Positions 8,820-17,771 of a DNA stretch of 64,000 nt are shown one piece after another. The stretch is from Pseudomonas sp. FP198. GTDB taxonomy: Bacteria; Pseudomonadota; Gammaproteobacteria; Pseudomonadales; Pseudomonadaceae. Numbering within the stretch: position 1 is the stretch's first letter; the number at the start of each line of letters is the position of its first letter. A program made the position numbers and the translations under genes. The notes below the pieces were generated by a model. The model was given only the letters and a program-made list of their open reading frames with translations, searched no databases and was not told the DNA's origin. The stretch spans positions 4,208,501-4,272,500 of the forward strand of contig NZ_CP117452.1 in assembly GCF_030687895.1 (NCBI RefSeq), in the 5' to 3' direction.

Positions 8820-8912
8820 GGGCAACTTCCTCTGGCTTTCGCAAAGCCGCTAGTTTCCCGAGGGACTCAAAGCCTGTCATCCCTTTTTTCTCTGCAAGGG
8901 CCATAGCCACAA

Positions 8913-10736
8913 TCAATAGCGGTACTGCCCACCCCGGATCTGCGTCGCCAGTTGCCGGTCCACCCGCACGTAGGTCGAGGTGTCGGGGAGCCAGGCGTAG
9001 ATCGGTTCCTCGCCCGTGAGGCAGGGGTCAAAGGCTTCGGCCTTGAGGCGGGTTTTCTGGTACTTGAACGTGCCGGTCGTTTCCATCTTCACCTTGATCC
9101 GCAGGAACAGCGGCACCGCGTAGGCCGGCAGCTTGCCTTGCAGAAATTGCAGCAGCTCGTTGAAATCCAGGGTCGCCAGGGACTCGGCCGGGGTGATCGC
9201 GGCCATCCCGGCGCGGCCGTTGGTGCCGCTGATCTCCACGCCGTAGGCCACCGCCTCGGCGATCTGTGGATGTTGCAGGAGCACGTTTTCGACCTCGGTG
9301 GTGGAGACGTTTTCGCCTTTCCAGCGATAGGTGTCGCCGAGGCGATCAACGAACTGCCCGTGGCCGAAGCCAATATTGCGCAGGAGGTCGCCGGTGTTGA
9401 AATAACGATCGCCTGGGACGAAGACGTCCCGGCAGACAGTTTTTTCGGTCTTGGCCGGATCGGTGTAGCCATCCAGCGGCGCCTTGTCGTCGATGCGCGC
9501 CAGCAGCAGGCCCGGCTCGCCCTTTGGGACCTTCTGCATGCGCCCTTGCAGGTTGCGCAAGGGCGCACCGCTGTCGTGGTCGTACTGCACCAGTTCCCAG
9601 CCCATCAGGGAAAACCCGACCGTGTTATCGAAGTTGAGGATGTTGGTGAAGCCGATATTGCCGTCGCTGGCCGCATACAGTTCGCAGATATGGCCAATCC
9701 CGAAGCGGGTCTTGAAGGCCAGCCAGGCGCCCGGGCGCAAGCCGTTGCCGATCATCTTCCGGACCTCATGCCGCCGGTCGTCGGCGCTGGCGGGCTGCTC
9801 GATCAGGTAGCGACACAGTTCGCCGACATAACCCAACGTGGTCGCCCGGTAGCGACGCACGTCGCTCCAGAACTGGCTGGCGCTGAACTTGCGGCGGATG
9901 GCGAACCCCGAGGCACCGCAAACCGCCGCGCCCCAGCACACGCACAGGCCGGTGGCGTGATACAGCGGCAGCGTGCAATAAACGACGTCATCGGGCTGCA
10001 TGTCCAGGGCGATCAGGCCAAAACTGGTGGAGGTGCGCATCCAGCGTCCATGGCGGAATACGCCGGCCTTGGGTAACCCGGTGGTGCCCGAGGTATAGAG
10101 ATAAAAACAGGGGTCGTTGAAAAACATCTGTCTGCCAAGCGGATTATCGCCTGGGTAATCCTTGCTGCTGACCATCAGGTCGACGAATCCGCACGGAACC
10201 GCGCCACTGTCCTGGTCCGCCACCCACCAGGTCCGCGCATCCGCCAGCGCCGTCCGGCCGCGCACGTCGTTGAAGACAGCGACCCGTTCATCCCCGACCA
10301 CCACCGCCACCGGCGCGACCAGCGCCAGGCTGTGCACCAGGGCGTCTCCGGTTTGCGATGTGTTGATCATCGCGCTCACCGCCCCGACCTTCGCCACCGC
10401 CAACACCGTAATCAGCAGCTGCGGGCGGTTTTCCAGAACAATCGCCACGCAGTCGCCCTTGCCAAGACCTTGCGCCAGCAAGTAATGGGCGATGCGATTG
10501 GCCTGTTCGTTGACCTGTGCATAAGACAGCACCGTGTCGCCGCAGAGCAGCGCCGGGCCGTGGGGATTGCGTTGCGTGGCCTGTTCGAAACACCAGCCAA
10601 GGCCGCAAGGCTGGGTGGGGTCCTGGACGTTGGCGAGTTTCAGGCCCTTGATGATTCGGGGAACAACTCTGGCGATGACGGGCAGCTTGCGCAGCATCAT
10701 GCCCCAGGTAATAGCGTCGCTGGGTGTACGACTCAT
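8913..10736 (-). CDS. Long-chain acyl-CoA synthetase (FATP/FadD6 type)
   Basis: A 607-residue AMP-forming ligase. The phosphate-binding loop YTSGTTGLPKAGVFRHGRW lies near residue 213, the ATP/AMP motif (ELYAASDGN) near 360, FNTGD near 450 and the DRLGDTYRWKGENVSTTEVE hinge region near 465. These features are those of long/very-long-chain acyl-CoA synthetases, which activate fatty acids to acyl-CoA with ATP. A hydrophobic or basic N-terminus (MLRKLPVIARVVPRIIKGLK) suggests membrane association. ATG 10736 has GGAAGGATC upstream. It is transcribed alone, separate from any beta-oxidation gene in this window. Confidence 0.9.
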   Translation of the reverse strand: MSRTPSDAITWGMMLRKLPVIARVVPRIIKGLKLANVQDPTQPCGLGWCFEQATQRNPHGPALLCGDTVLSYAQVNEQANRIAHYLLAQGLGKGDCVAIVLENRPQLLITVLAVAKVGAVSAMINTSQTGDALVHSLALVAPVAVVVGDERVAVFNDVRGRTALADARTWWVADQDSGAVPCGFVDLMVSSKDYPGDNPLGRQMFFNDPCFYLYTSGTTGLPKAGVFRHGRWMRTSTSFGLIALDMQPDDVVYCTLPLYHATGLCVCWGAAVCGASGFAIRRKFSASQFWSDVRRYRATTLGYVGELCRYLIEQPASADDRRHEVRKMIGNGLRPGAWLAFKTRFGIGHICELYAASDGNIGFTNILNFDNTVGFSLMGWELVQYDHDSGAPLRNLQGRMQKVPKGEPGLLLARIDDKAPLDGYTDPAKTEKTVCRDVFVPGDRYFNTGDLLRNIGFGHGQFVDRLGDTYRWKGENVSTTEVENVLLQHPQIAEAVAYGVEISGTNGRAGMAAITPAESLATLDFNELLQFLQGKLPAYAVPLFLRIKVKMETTGTFKYQKTRLKAEAFDPCLTGEEPIYAWLPDTSTYVRVDRQLATQIRGGQYRY

Positions 10737-11033
10737 GGACGATCCTTCCCCGTTCGACCTTGTGGGCCGCGGTTCTTGTTATGGGTTGGGCGAATCGGGA
10801 GGGAAATTACGCCAGCGATTCCGGTGCTGTACATGCGGTTTTTGCAATGTTTTGTATCCGCTGCGGGGAACAAGCGAAGCGGGAGCGCCAGGATGCGGTT
10901 TGGTTCCAAAAATAATCGGGCTCCCCCGCAAAATGCAGGATGCACGATGGCCGTTCATGCAAGATGCACGAATGCAAAAAAACCTGAAAAGATTAACGTA
11001 TTGTTTTTAAAGGAATTTTTTACTATTCCAATG

Positions 11034-11050
11034 CTGGCATAGACACTGCA
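11034..11050 (+). promoter_or_regulatory. Candidate sigma-54 promoter
   Basis: The sequence CTGGCATAGACACTGCA has GG and GC exactly ten bases apart, as in -24/-12 promoters (consensus TGGCACG-N4-TTGCW), with about three mismatches outside the invariant bases. Transcription would begin near 11062, about 30 bp before the DUF3509 ATG. The preceding 70 bp is AT-rich. The rest of 10737-11033 holds no gene that I can support. Confidence 0.4.
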
Positions 11051-11091
11051 ACTACCCCTCCACGGTTTGCCATACCATGGAGCAGTCAACT

Positions 11092-11370
11092 ATGAACATG
11101 ATTCAAGAGAAGTTTGCATCGCTGTTTTCCAACTACGAAGTCACCACGCAGCCTCGCCCGGACGGCGGCATTCTGCTGACCTTGCGTAATAGCGATGGCA
11201 AGCTGTTCAAGCGTACGATTTCCTACGCTCAGTTGCATGCCGGGGATCAACTTTCCTGGGCGATCAGTGCCATTCGCCGCGACCTGGCTGAACAGGCCAG
11301 CGAACTGCCGCCGGTCGCGATGCTGCAGAGCCAGCACCGTTTCGCGCTGCCGACCTATCACAGCGCCTGA
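11092..11370 (+). CDS. DUF3509 domain protein
   Basis: A 92-residue protein (MNMIQEKFASLFSNYEVTTQ...) of the DUF3509 family, a small domain found almost only in pseudomonads and of unknown function. An in-frame ATG at 11077 would add five residues, but the GGAG it contains sits nine bases before ATG 11092, so that sequence is more likely the ribosome site of the shorter form. It is a single-gene unit: a candidate sigma-54 promoter lies before it and a strong terminator follows at 11401. Confidence 0.82.
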   Translation: MNMIQEKFASLFSNYEVTTQPRPDGGILLTLRNSDGKLFKRTISYAQLHAGDQLSWAISAIRRDLAEQASELPPVAMLQSQHRFALPTYHSA

Positions 11371-11400
11371 CAGCCAACAGCTTCAAGCCCTGAACAAAGA

Positions 11401-11440
11401 CAGGCCATGGAACCCAGCGGTTCCATGGCCTGATTTTTTT
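11401..11440 (+). terminator. Intrinsic terminator of the DUF3509 gene
   Basis: A perfect 12-bp stem (CAGGCCATGGAA / TTCCATGGCCTG) with an 8-nt loop is followed by seven T. It lies between the converging DUF3509 and mtnC genes. Confidence 0.93.
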
Positions 11441-11457
11441 CAGCGGCGAGAATTCGC

Positions 11458-12141
11458 TCAGAAGCGCGAAGGTTCGATCAGCGCGAAGCTCTCAACGGTC
11501 GTGTGGCCGGCCAGATCGCCGCCCTCGCGGGCCAGTCCACAGGTTGCCATTCCGGCATCCTTGGCCGCGTCCAGTTCCTCGACGATATCCGACAGAAACA
11601 GGATTTCCTGCGGCGCAATCCCCATCGCCTCGCTGATTCGCCGATACGACTGCGCGTCCCGCTTGGCTCCCGACGTGGTGTCGAAATAACCGCTGAACAA
11701 CGGCGACAGGTCGCCAGCCTCGGAACAGCCGAAAATCAGCTTCTGTGCCTGGATCGATCCGGAGGAATAGACAAACAGCCGGTAACCTTGCTGATGCCAG
11801 GCTTCGAGCGCCTGTGCCGCGTCCGGATAGACATGCCCCTTCAACTGGCCAGCCGTGTATCCCTGCTCCCAGACCATACCCTGCAAGGCCTTGAGCGGCG
11901 TGGCCTTGCGGTCTTCGGCAATCCAGCCCAGCAGGATCGCGATGACCCGTTCGACGTCCGCGTCCGGCTCGGCACTGTCGCGGCGCACGGCGTCCAGTTG
12001 CTCGGAGACGTCGGCGCGCCCGGCGTTGTGCCGGACAAAATCCGGCAGGTGTCGGGCCGCATAGGGGAACAGCACGTCGAATACAAAACTGACCGCGCTG
12101 GTGGTGCCTTCGATGTCGGTGAGGATGGCCTTGATCGTCAC
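11458..12141 (-). CDS. mtnC: Enolase-phosphatase E1 (2,3-diketo-5-methylthiopentyl-1-phosphate enolase/phosphatase)
   Basis: A 227-residue HAD-superfamily enzyme of methionine salvage. It enolises and dephosphorylates 2,3-diketo-5-methylthiopentyl-1-phosphate to give the acireductone substrate of MtnD. The HAD motif at the N-terminus is [18 protein letters not shown], with DIEGTT in the place typical for MtnC; FVYSSGS near residue 120 and [12 protein letters not shown] near 180 are the other HAD motifs. The start is GTG at 12141, with GGAGG nine bases upstream and only 4 bp after the mtnD stop. Last gene of aroC-MFS-mtnB-mtnD-mtnC. Confidence 0.95.
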   Translation of the reverse strand: MTIKAILTDIEGTTSAVSFVFDVLFPYAARHLPDFVRHNAGRADVSEQLDAVRRDSAEPDADVERVIAILLGWIAEDRKATPLKALQGMVWEQGYTAGQLKGHVYPDAAQALEAWHQQGYRLFVYSSGSIQAQKLIFGCSEAGDLSPLFSGYFDTTSGAKRDAQSYRRISEAMGIAPQEILFLSDIVEELDAAKDAGMATCGLAREGGDLAGHTTVESFALIEPSRF

Positions 12142-12145
12142 GGGC

Positions 12146-12691
12146 TCAATCCTCCAGGCGCGGGAAACGGCTGGCGATTTCATCACCGGTGAACTTGGCG
12201 ACCCAGCCTTCCGGGTTATTGAACAGCCGAATGGCGACAAAATGTGGGTGTTCGCCCATGTCGAACCAATGCGGCGTACCGGCGGGCACCGAGATCAGGT
12301 CGTTCTTTTCGCACAGTACCGCGTAGACGTAGTCGTCGATGTGCAAGGTAAACAGGCCACGACCGGCGACGAAAAAGCGTACTTCGTCCTCGCCGTGACG
12401 GTGCTCATCAAGAAACTTGGCGCGCAGTTCGGCTTTTTGCGGGTGGTCGCTGTTGAGGCTGATGACATCCACCGTGACATAGCCGCGCTCGGTCATGAGC
12501 TTGTCGATCTGGGTCCGGTAGGCGCCAATCACTTCCTCCTGGCTGGCGCCGGGCTGGATCTTCGTCGCGGCTTCCCAACGATCGAAGCGCACGCCTTTTT
12601 CGGCGAGGGTCGCGGCGATGTCTTCGAAATGGGTCAGGACCTTGTTCGGAATCTCGGGACTTGAAACGTGATAGACGGACAGGCTGCTCAT
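12146..12691 (-). CDS. mtnD: Acireductone dioxygenase
   Basis: A 181-residue cupin-fold metalloenzyme. The metal site motif [19 protein letters not shown] near residue 94 and the second histidine in [11 protein letters not shown] near 138 are intact. With iron it splits the acireductone to 2-keto-4-methylthiobutyrate and formate in methionine salvage. It follows mtnB by 18 bp and is followed by mtnC after 4 bp, so the three are one transcript. Confidence 0.97.
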   Translation of the reverse strand: MSSLSVYHVSSPEIPNKVLTHFEDIAATLAEKGVRFDRWEAATKIQPGASQEEVIGAYRTQIDKLMTERGYVTVDVISLNSDHPQKAELRAKFLDEHRHGEDEVRFFVAGRGLFTLHIDDYVYAVLCEKNDLISVPAGTPHWFDMGEHPHFVAIRLFNNPEGWVAKFTGDEIASRFPRLED

Positions 12692-12709
12692 GGTCTTGGC
12701 TCCAGCAAT

Positions 12710-13330
12710 TTAACGGTTCAGGAGTGTGCGAGTCTTGAGCTCGCATTCGAACAGGAACTCGAACGCCTCGATTTGCCGCAGCGCATCGTTCATGCCCGGT
12801 CCCCAGGTGTACAGGCCGTGCCCACGGATCAGATAACCGACGCAATCGGGGTGCGTGTCGAGCCAGGGCTGAACCTTGGCGGCGAGGCGCGCGATGTCCT
12901 GGTCGTTGTCGAAAATCGGCACGCGAACCTGGGACTCATGGGTCGTGACTCCGCTGAAGGCCTTTTGCAGCTCGTAGTCCTCGAAGTCGATGAAGGCTGC
13001 GCTGGTCAGGCGCGAGAGCACCGTGGCATTCACCGAATGGGTGTGCAGCACCGCGCCGATCTGCGGGCGCCAGCGATACAGCTGGGTGTGCAGGAGGGTT
13101 TCGGCGGACGGTTTCTTGCCCGGCTCCAGGCTGTTGCCGTCCAGGTCGGTGGCGAGCACATCGTCGACGCCCAGTTGCCCTTTGTGTTTGCCGGAAACGG
13201 TAAGCAGGGCCTGGTCGGACGACAACCGGGTCGAATAATTGCTGCTGGTGGCCGGGGACCAGCCGCGACCATACAGAAAACGCCCGGCGTCGATGATTTC
13301 CCGGGTGAGCTGTTCACGGGTAAGGCTCAT
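12710..13330 (-). CDS. mtnB: Methylthioribulose-1-phosphate dehydratase
   Basis: A 206-residue class II aldolase/adducin-family enzyme that dehydrates 5-methylthioribulose-1-phosphate in the methionine salvage pathway. Visible signatures are the NYSTRLSSD segment near residue 31, the zinc-binding HTHSVNATVLSRL near 97 and IRGHGLYTWGPGM near 160. Its ATG overlaps the stop of the upstream MFS gene by 4 bp (ATGA), so translation is coupled. mtnA and mtnP, needed earlier in the pathway, are not in this window. Confidence 0.96.
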   Translation of the reverse strand: MSLTREQLTREIIDAGRFLYGRGWSPATSSNYSTRLSSDQALLTVSGKHKGQLGVDDVLATDLDGNSLEPGKKPSAETLLHTQLYRWRPQIGAVLHTHSVNATVLSRLTSAAFIDFEDYELQKAFSGVTTHESQVRVPIFDNDQDIARLAAKVQPWLDTHPDCVGYLIRGHGLYTWGPGMNDALRQIEAFEFLFECELKTRTLLNR

Positions 13331-14472
13331 GGCCTGTCCTCTTGCATGCGTGTAGCAATGATAACGGCTGCAGCGAAGGCTGCGAGACTGGCGATGTTGA
13401 AAGTCCAACCGGCGCCCAGGGCATTCCAGCTGTAGCCGGAATACAGCGCGCCCAGCGCACCGCCGGTGCCGGCCAGCGCGGCGTACAGCGCCTGCCCCTG
13501 ACCTTGCTGGCGTGAACCGAAGCTACGTTGCACGAAATGGATGGCAGCGGCGTGAAAGCTGCCAAAGGTCGCTGCGTGCAGGACCTGGGCAAGCAGCAAC
13601 ACCCAGAGAAACTCCGCCAACGACCCCAGTAGCAGCCAGCGCAGCGCCGCCAGCAGGAAGCTGGCCATCAACACCCGGCGCACGGAAAACCGTGCCAGGA
13701 TCCGGCTCATCAGCAGGAAAACCAGCACTTCCGCAACCACACCGACGGCCCAGAGCATGCCGATCAATCCGCGGCTGTAGCCCAGGCGTTCCAAGTGCAA
13801 TGTCAGGAAGGTGTAATACGGCCCATGGCTCAGTTGCATCAGGCCGACGCAGGCATAAAACGCCAGCACGCCCGGATTGCGCAACTGCCGCAGGAAACCG
13901 TCCCCGGCCACCCGCGGCCCCTGAACGGGCTGGGCGTTGGGCACCCAGAAACTGCTGAGCACGATGCCCCCCATGATCAACGCCAGCGCCACGGGATAGA
14001 TGTCCAGGCTCAACCATTCGAACAAGCGTCCGAGCGCGACCACGGTGATGATGAAACCGATCGAGCCCCACAGGCGAACCTGGCTGTAGCGCGCCGCCTG
14101 CCCGCTCAAGTGGGCCAGGGTGATGACTTCGAATTGTGGCAGCACCGCGTGCCAGAAGAACGCATGCAGCGCCATGACCATCGCCAGCCAGGCGTAGCTT
14201 TTGTCGATGAAGATCAGCGAGAAACTGAGCAACGTACAGATCGCGCCAAACCGCACGATTGCCAGGCGCCGACCGGTGTAGTCACCCAGCCAGCCCCAGA
14301 GGTTCGGCGCGACACAGCGCATCAGCATGGGAATCGCCACCAGCTCGCCGATGCGCGCGGCGTTGAACCCGAGGTGATCGAAATACAGCGCCAGGAACGG
14401 CGCGGTCGAACCGAGCAGCGCAAAGTAAAACAGATAAAAGCTGGAAAGCCGCCAGTACGGCACTGCCGCCAT
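13327..14472 (-). CDS. MFS transporter (HcaT/nucleoside symporter-like)
   Basis: A 381-residue 12-segment transporter of the MFS_1-like group that includes E. coli HcaT and nucleoside:proton symporters. The N-terminus YWRLSSFYLFYFALLGSTAPF and the loop WGWLGDYTGRR are diagnostic. It lies between aroC and mtnB, 34 bp after aroC and overlapping mtnB by 4 bp. Tight linkage to mtnBDC suggests that its cargo could be a methylthio-nucleoside or sugar such as methylthioadenosine or methylthioribose. That is inference from position only. Confidence 0.85.
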   Translation of the reverse strand: MAAVPYWRLSSFYLFYFALLGSTAPFLALYFDHLGFNAARIGELVAIPMLMRCVAPNLWGWLGDYTGRRLAIVRFGAICTLLSFSLIFIDKSYAWLAMVMALHAFFWHAVLPQFEVITLAHLSGQAARYSQVRLWGSIGFIITVVALGRLFEWLSLDIYPVALALIMGGIVLSSFWVPNAQPVQGPRVAGDGFLRQLRNPGVLAFYACVGLMQLSHGPYYTFLTLHLERLGYSRGLIGMLWAVGVVAEVLVFLLMSRILARFSVRRVLMASFLLAALRWLLLGSLAEFLWVLLLAQVLHAATFGSFHAAAIHFVQRSFGSRQQGQGQALYAALAGTGGALGALYSGYSWNALGAGWTFNIASLAAFAAAVIIATRMQEDRP

Positions 14473-14506
14473 GGTCGTCAGGCCACGGCGGTCGGCAGGC
14501 CAGCCA

Positions 14507-15598
14507 TCAAAGCTGACCCAACACCGGCGTGCCGACCCGAACGTCGGCGTTCTGTCCGCGGTGACGCAACAGGTGGTCCATCAGCACGATCGCCATCATC
14601 GCCTCGGCGATCGGCGTTGCGCGAATGCCCACGCAAGGGTCGTGGCGGCCCTTGGTGATGACGTCCACCGGGTCGCCGTGGATGTCGATCGAGCGTCCCG
14701 GCGTGGTGATGCTGGACGTCGGCTTCAACGCCAGGTGAGCGACAATCGGCTGGCCCGAAGAGATGCCGCCAAGGATGCCGCCGGCGTTGTTGCTGAGGAA
14801 ACCCTGGGGCGTCAGTTCGTCACGGTGTTCGGTGCCACGCTGGGCGACACAGGCGAAACCGGCGCCGATCTCCACGCCCTTGACTGCGTTGATGCTCATC
14901 AGCGCGTGGGCCAGCTCGGCGTCGAGACGATCGAAGATCGGCTCGCCCAGGCCAGGCATCACGCCTTCGGCGACCACGGTGATTTTCGCGCCGACCGAAT
15001 CCTGGTCCCGGCGCAACTGGTCCATGTAGGCTTCAAGCTCGGGAACCTTGTCCGGGTCGGGGCTGAAAAAGGCATTCTGCTCCACCGAATCCCAGGTCTT
15101 GAACGGGATCTCGATCGGGCCCAGCTGGCTCATGTAGCCACGGATGACGATGCCCTGGCTGGCCAGGTACTTCTTGGCGATTGCCCCGGCCGCCACGCGC
15201 ATGGCGGTTTCCCGGGCCGAACTGCGACCGCCGCCGCGGTAGTCGCGCTCGCCGTATTTGTGATGGTAGGTGTAGTCGGCGTGGGCCGGGCGGAACAGGT
15301 CCTTGATGGCCGAGTAGTCCTTGGATTTCTGGTCGGTGTTGCGGATCAGCAGGCCGATGGCGCAACCGGTGGTGCGTCCTTCGAACACACCGGAGAGGAT
15401 TTCGACTTCATCGGCTTCCTGGCGCTGGGTGGTGTGGCGGCTGGTGCCGGGCTTGCGGCGATCAAGGTCACGCTGCAGGTCCTCCAGGGAAATCTCCAGG
15501 CCCGGCGGGCAGCCGTCGACAATGGCGACCAACGCCGGGCCATGGCTTTCGCCCGCGGTGGTGACGGTGAACAGCTTGCCGTAGGTATTGCCGGACAT
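14507..15598 (-). CDS. aroC: Chorismate synthase
   Basis: A 363-residue enzyme that makes chorismate from 5-enolpyruvylshikimate-3-phosphate with reduced FMN, the last common step to aromatic amino acids. The three family signatures are present: [19 protein letters not shown] near residue 16, [22 protein letters not shown] near 124 and the C-terminal [17 protein letters not shown] near 325. The ATG at 15598 begins the standard [10 protein letters not shown]. It leads the transcript that continues into the MFS gene and mtnBDC, and is divergent from the alpha/beta hydrolase. Confidence 0.98.
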   Translation of the reverse strand: MSGNTYGKLFTVTTAGESHGPALVAIVDGCPPGLEISLEDLQRDLDRRKPGTSRHTTQRQEADEVEILSGVFEGRTTGCAIGLLIRNTDQKSKDYSAIKDLFRPAHADYTYHHKYGERDYRGGGRSSARETAMRVAAGAIAKKYLASQGIVIRGYMSQLGPIEIPFKTWDSVEQNAFFSPDPDKVPELEAYMDQLRRDQDSVGAKITVVAEGVMPGLGEPIFDRLDAELAHALMSINAVKGVEIGAGFACVAQRGTEHRDELTPQGFLSNNAGGILGGISSGQPIVAHLALKPTSSITTPGRSIDIHGDPVDVITKGRHDPCVGIRATPIAEAMMAIVLMDHLLRHRGQNADVRVGTPVLGQL

Positions 15599-15727
15599 GC
15601 AGGGTGCTCCGTGGAATCGCTGAAAAATCGAGATGGGCGCCAGTATACGCAGGCTCCCCGAGTAGTTCATCCTCGAACCTTATCGGTGCGCGCCAGTCCA
15701 ACCGGCACCTTCGCAACTAATGGCGTC

Positions 15728-16693
15728 ATGATGTTAAAACTGTTTGCCTTGAGTCTTGCCCTCTTGACTGGCCTGGTTAGCGGCCTGGCCCAGGCCACCG
15801 TCCTGCAACGCCCCATCAGCCTCGACACGGGCAACGGTGAACTTTTCGGCTCGCTACTGCTGCCCAAGTCCGACACACCGGTGCCCGTTGTCCTGATCAT
15901 TTCCGGGTCAGGTCCTACGGATCGTGACGGAAACAACCCCGAGGGCGGGCGCAACGACAGCCTCAAGCGCCTGGCCTGGGTGCTGGCCAGGCACAACATC
16001 GCCAGCGTGCGCTACGACAAGCGCGGCGTGGCCGCCAGCCTCGCCGCCACGCCGGACGAGCGCAACCTCAGCGTCGAGGCCTACGTCGCCGATGTCGTGG
16101 CCTGGAGCCACAAGCTCGCCGCCGATCCGCGACTCGGCCCGCTGATCCTGCTGGGTCACAGCGAAGGCGCGCTGATCGCCAGCCTCGCCGCGCCCCAGGC
16201 CAACGCTGCGGCAGTGATTTCGGTGGCCGGCAGCGCGCGGCCGATCGACCAGGTGCTACGGCAACAACTGAGCAGCCGCTTGCCACCGGCGCTGATGTTG
16301 CGCAGCAACGAGTTACTCGACAGCCTCAAGGCCGGGCGCCCCGACGCGAACGTTCCGCCGCAGTTGCAGGTGATTTTCCGTCCCAGTGTGCAGCCTTACC
16401 TGATCTCGTTGTTCCGCCAGGACCCGGGCCAAGCCTTCGCGGCATTGAAGATGCCGGCGCTGATCATCCAGGGCAGCCATGACATCCAGGTCAGCGTCGA
16501 GGACGCCAGGCAACTGAAAGCCGCCAAGCCTGACGCACAACTGGTCCTGATCGAGGGCATGAACCATGTGATGCGCATTGTGCCCAACGACGTGAAGCGG
16601 CAACTGGCGTCCTATAAGGACCCCAACCTGCCCCTGGCGGCTGAACTGGGTGTGCAGATCCTGCGCTTTATCGGCTCGATCGGTTCCCGTTGA
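15728..16693 (+). CDS. Secreted alpha/beta hydrolase
   Basis: A 321-residue protein with a signal peptide (MMLKLFALSLALLTGLVSGLAQA). The fold is that of alpha/beta hydrolases: an oxyanion strand VVLIISGSGPTDRDGN near residue 57, the nucleophile elbow LGHSEGALIA with serine near residue 143, an acid in IIQGSHDIQV near 260, and a histidine in EGMNHVMR near 284. It probably hydrolyses an ester in the periplasm. The ATG at 15728 has only a weak ribosome site, but the signal peptide fixes the start. It is divergent from aroC. Confidence 0.85.
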   Translation: MMLKLFALSLALLTGLVSGLAQATVLQRPISLDTGNGELFGSLLLPKSDTPVPVVLIISGSGPTDRDGNNPEGGRNDSLKRLAWVLARHNIASVRYDKRGVAASLAATPDERNLSVEAYVADVVAWSHKLAADPRLGPLILLGHSEGALIASLAAPQANAAAVISVAGSARPIDQVLRQQLSSRLPPALMLRSNELLDSLKAGRPDANVPPQLQVIFRPSVQPYLISLFRQDPGQAFAALKMPALIIQGSHDIQVSVEDARQLKAAKPDAQLVLIEGMNHVMRIVPNDVKRQLASYKDPNLPLAAELGVQILRFIGSIGSR

Positions 16694-16811
16694 GCGGACT
16701 TGATCGCCATACCGGCCAATTGCCCTCCAGTCCTGGCGAAAACGGCCGATAAGCCGATGTCGGACAGCGCAATGGCTGTCGACAAGCCGGCCTGGACAGG
16801 ACTTTGCCGTT

Positions 16812-17600
16812 ATGACTGAGACTCAAACTTCTCCCGACACCGTCGCCGAACCGGCCGCCGCGCCTGCGGCGGAGCAGCCTTGGGCGGATGTGCAGGCCGA
16901 GCAGCATAAAATGCTCCGGCTGGCCCCGCTCAAGACCGATCGCGCCACCGGTGTGCGGCCCTTGCGCTTTGTCGAGTTCAGCTACGCCGAGCGTCACAGC
17001 AAGGAGCGCAGTTTGCTGCGCATGAGCATCAAGTTGCCGGGCCAACGGGTACGCAAGGAACAGAACCATCTGGACGTCTGGGCCGACCACGTCGAAAAAC
17101 GTCTGTCTTTCTCCCCTGACAACTTGCAAGTCGAGCCTTTGAATCGTGGGCTCGGACGCTTCCTCGCCGCTCAAGGCATCACCTGGGCGAAGAAGCGCTG
17201 GTCGAGCTATCGGGTGGACGGCAGCGACCTGAACAACAAGGACGCGTTGAACGAAGACACGCGCCTGCGCCGCGATCACTTCCTCAAGGCCCACGGCTTC
17301 GAGGTGGTCTACGCCGACGCCCAGCATCTCAAGGGCAGCGTCAAGCCTGCCCAGGTTGGCGACCTGGTGGGCGACTGGAACACCGAGAAACTGCAGTTCG
17401 TCGAGATTCTCGAAGCCGCGCAGATGCTGCAACAAGCCGAGCAGAACCTGGCGGAGCAGGAAGTCAAACTCAAGAAGCAGGAAGAGAAGGTCAACAAGTT
17501 CAAGCGCGAAGACACCGGCTTGCGCTTTACCATCACGTGCCTGGTGGCGTTTGCGATGTTCCAGGCGGGATTGCTGATCTGGATTGCAACGCGGCATTGA
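16812..17600 (+). CDS. Hypothetical tail-anchored protein with coiled coil
   Basis: A 262-residue protein of unknown family. The first 25 residues are alanine/proline/glutamate-rich and probably disordered. Residues 30-190 form a soluble domain with many basic and aromatic residues. Near 200-232 a heptad-like stretch (LQQAEQNLAEQEVKLKKQEEK) predicts a coiled coil, and residues 240-259 form a single C-terminal membrane helix (FTITCLVAFAMFQAGLLIWI). This layout points to a tail-anchored inner membrane protein facing the cytoplasm. The gene stands alone, 118 bp after the hydrolase. Confidence 0.75.
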   Translation: MTETQTSPDTVAEPAAAPAAEQPWADVQAEQHKMLRLAPLKTDRATGVRPLRFVEFSYAERHSKERSLLRMSIKLPGQRVRKEQNHLDVWADHVEKRLSFSPDNLQVEPLNRGLGRFLAAQGITWAKKRWSSYRVDGSDLNNKDALNEDTRLRRDHFLKAHGFEVVYADAQHLKGSVKPAQVGDLVGDWNTEKLQFVEILEAAQMLQQAEQNLAEQEVKLKKQEEKVNKFKREDTGLRFTITCLVAFAMFQAGLLIWIATRH

Positions 17601-17632
17601 TTGCCCAGCTGCGTACTTGGCTCCACGACGCT

Positions 17633-17754
17633 GTGGCGAGGGGATTTATCCCCGCTGGGGTGCGAAGCGCCCCCTAAACCTGCTCACGCGGCGGATCAGG
17701 AAAATTGCAGGGGGGCTGCTGCGCAGCCCAGCGGGGATAAATCCCCTCACCACA
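17633..17754. repeat. Long palindromic intergenic repeat, family B variant
   Basis: A 122-bp near-palindrome starting GTGGCGAGGGGATTTATCCCC and ending with its complement, with an inner inverted pair (GCGAAGCGCCCC / GCTGCGCAGCCC). This copy has GATTTATCCCC where the other four copies have GAGCTTGCTCCC. It starts 32 bp after the stop of the tail-anchored protein gene and lies between two converging genes. Confidence 0.88.
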
Positions 17755-17771
17755 AGGACAGTTCTGTCAGA

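Noticed and set aside
11077..11091. Longer DUF3509 start at ATG 11077
   Set aside because: The GGAG inside these bases is at the right distance to be the ribosome site of ATG 11092.
14471..15727. Open frame on the plus strand running into the alpha/beta hydrolase, giving a 740-residue protein
   Set aside because: The first 1.25 kb is antisense to aroC, which has all family motifs. The hydrolase begins with its own signal peptide at 15728.
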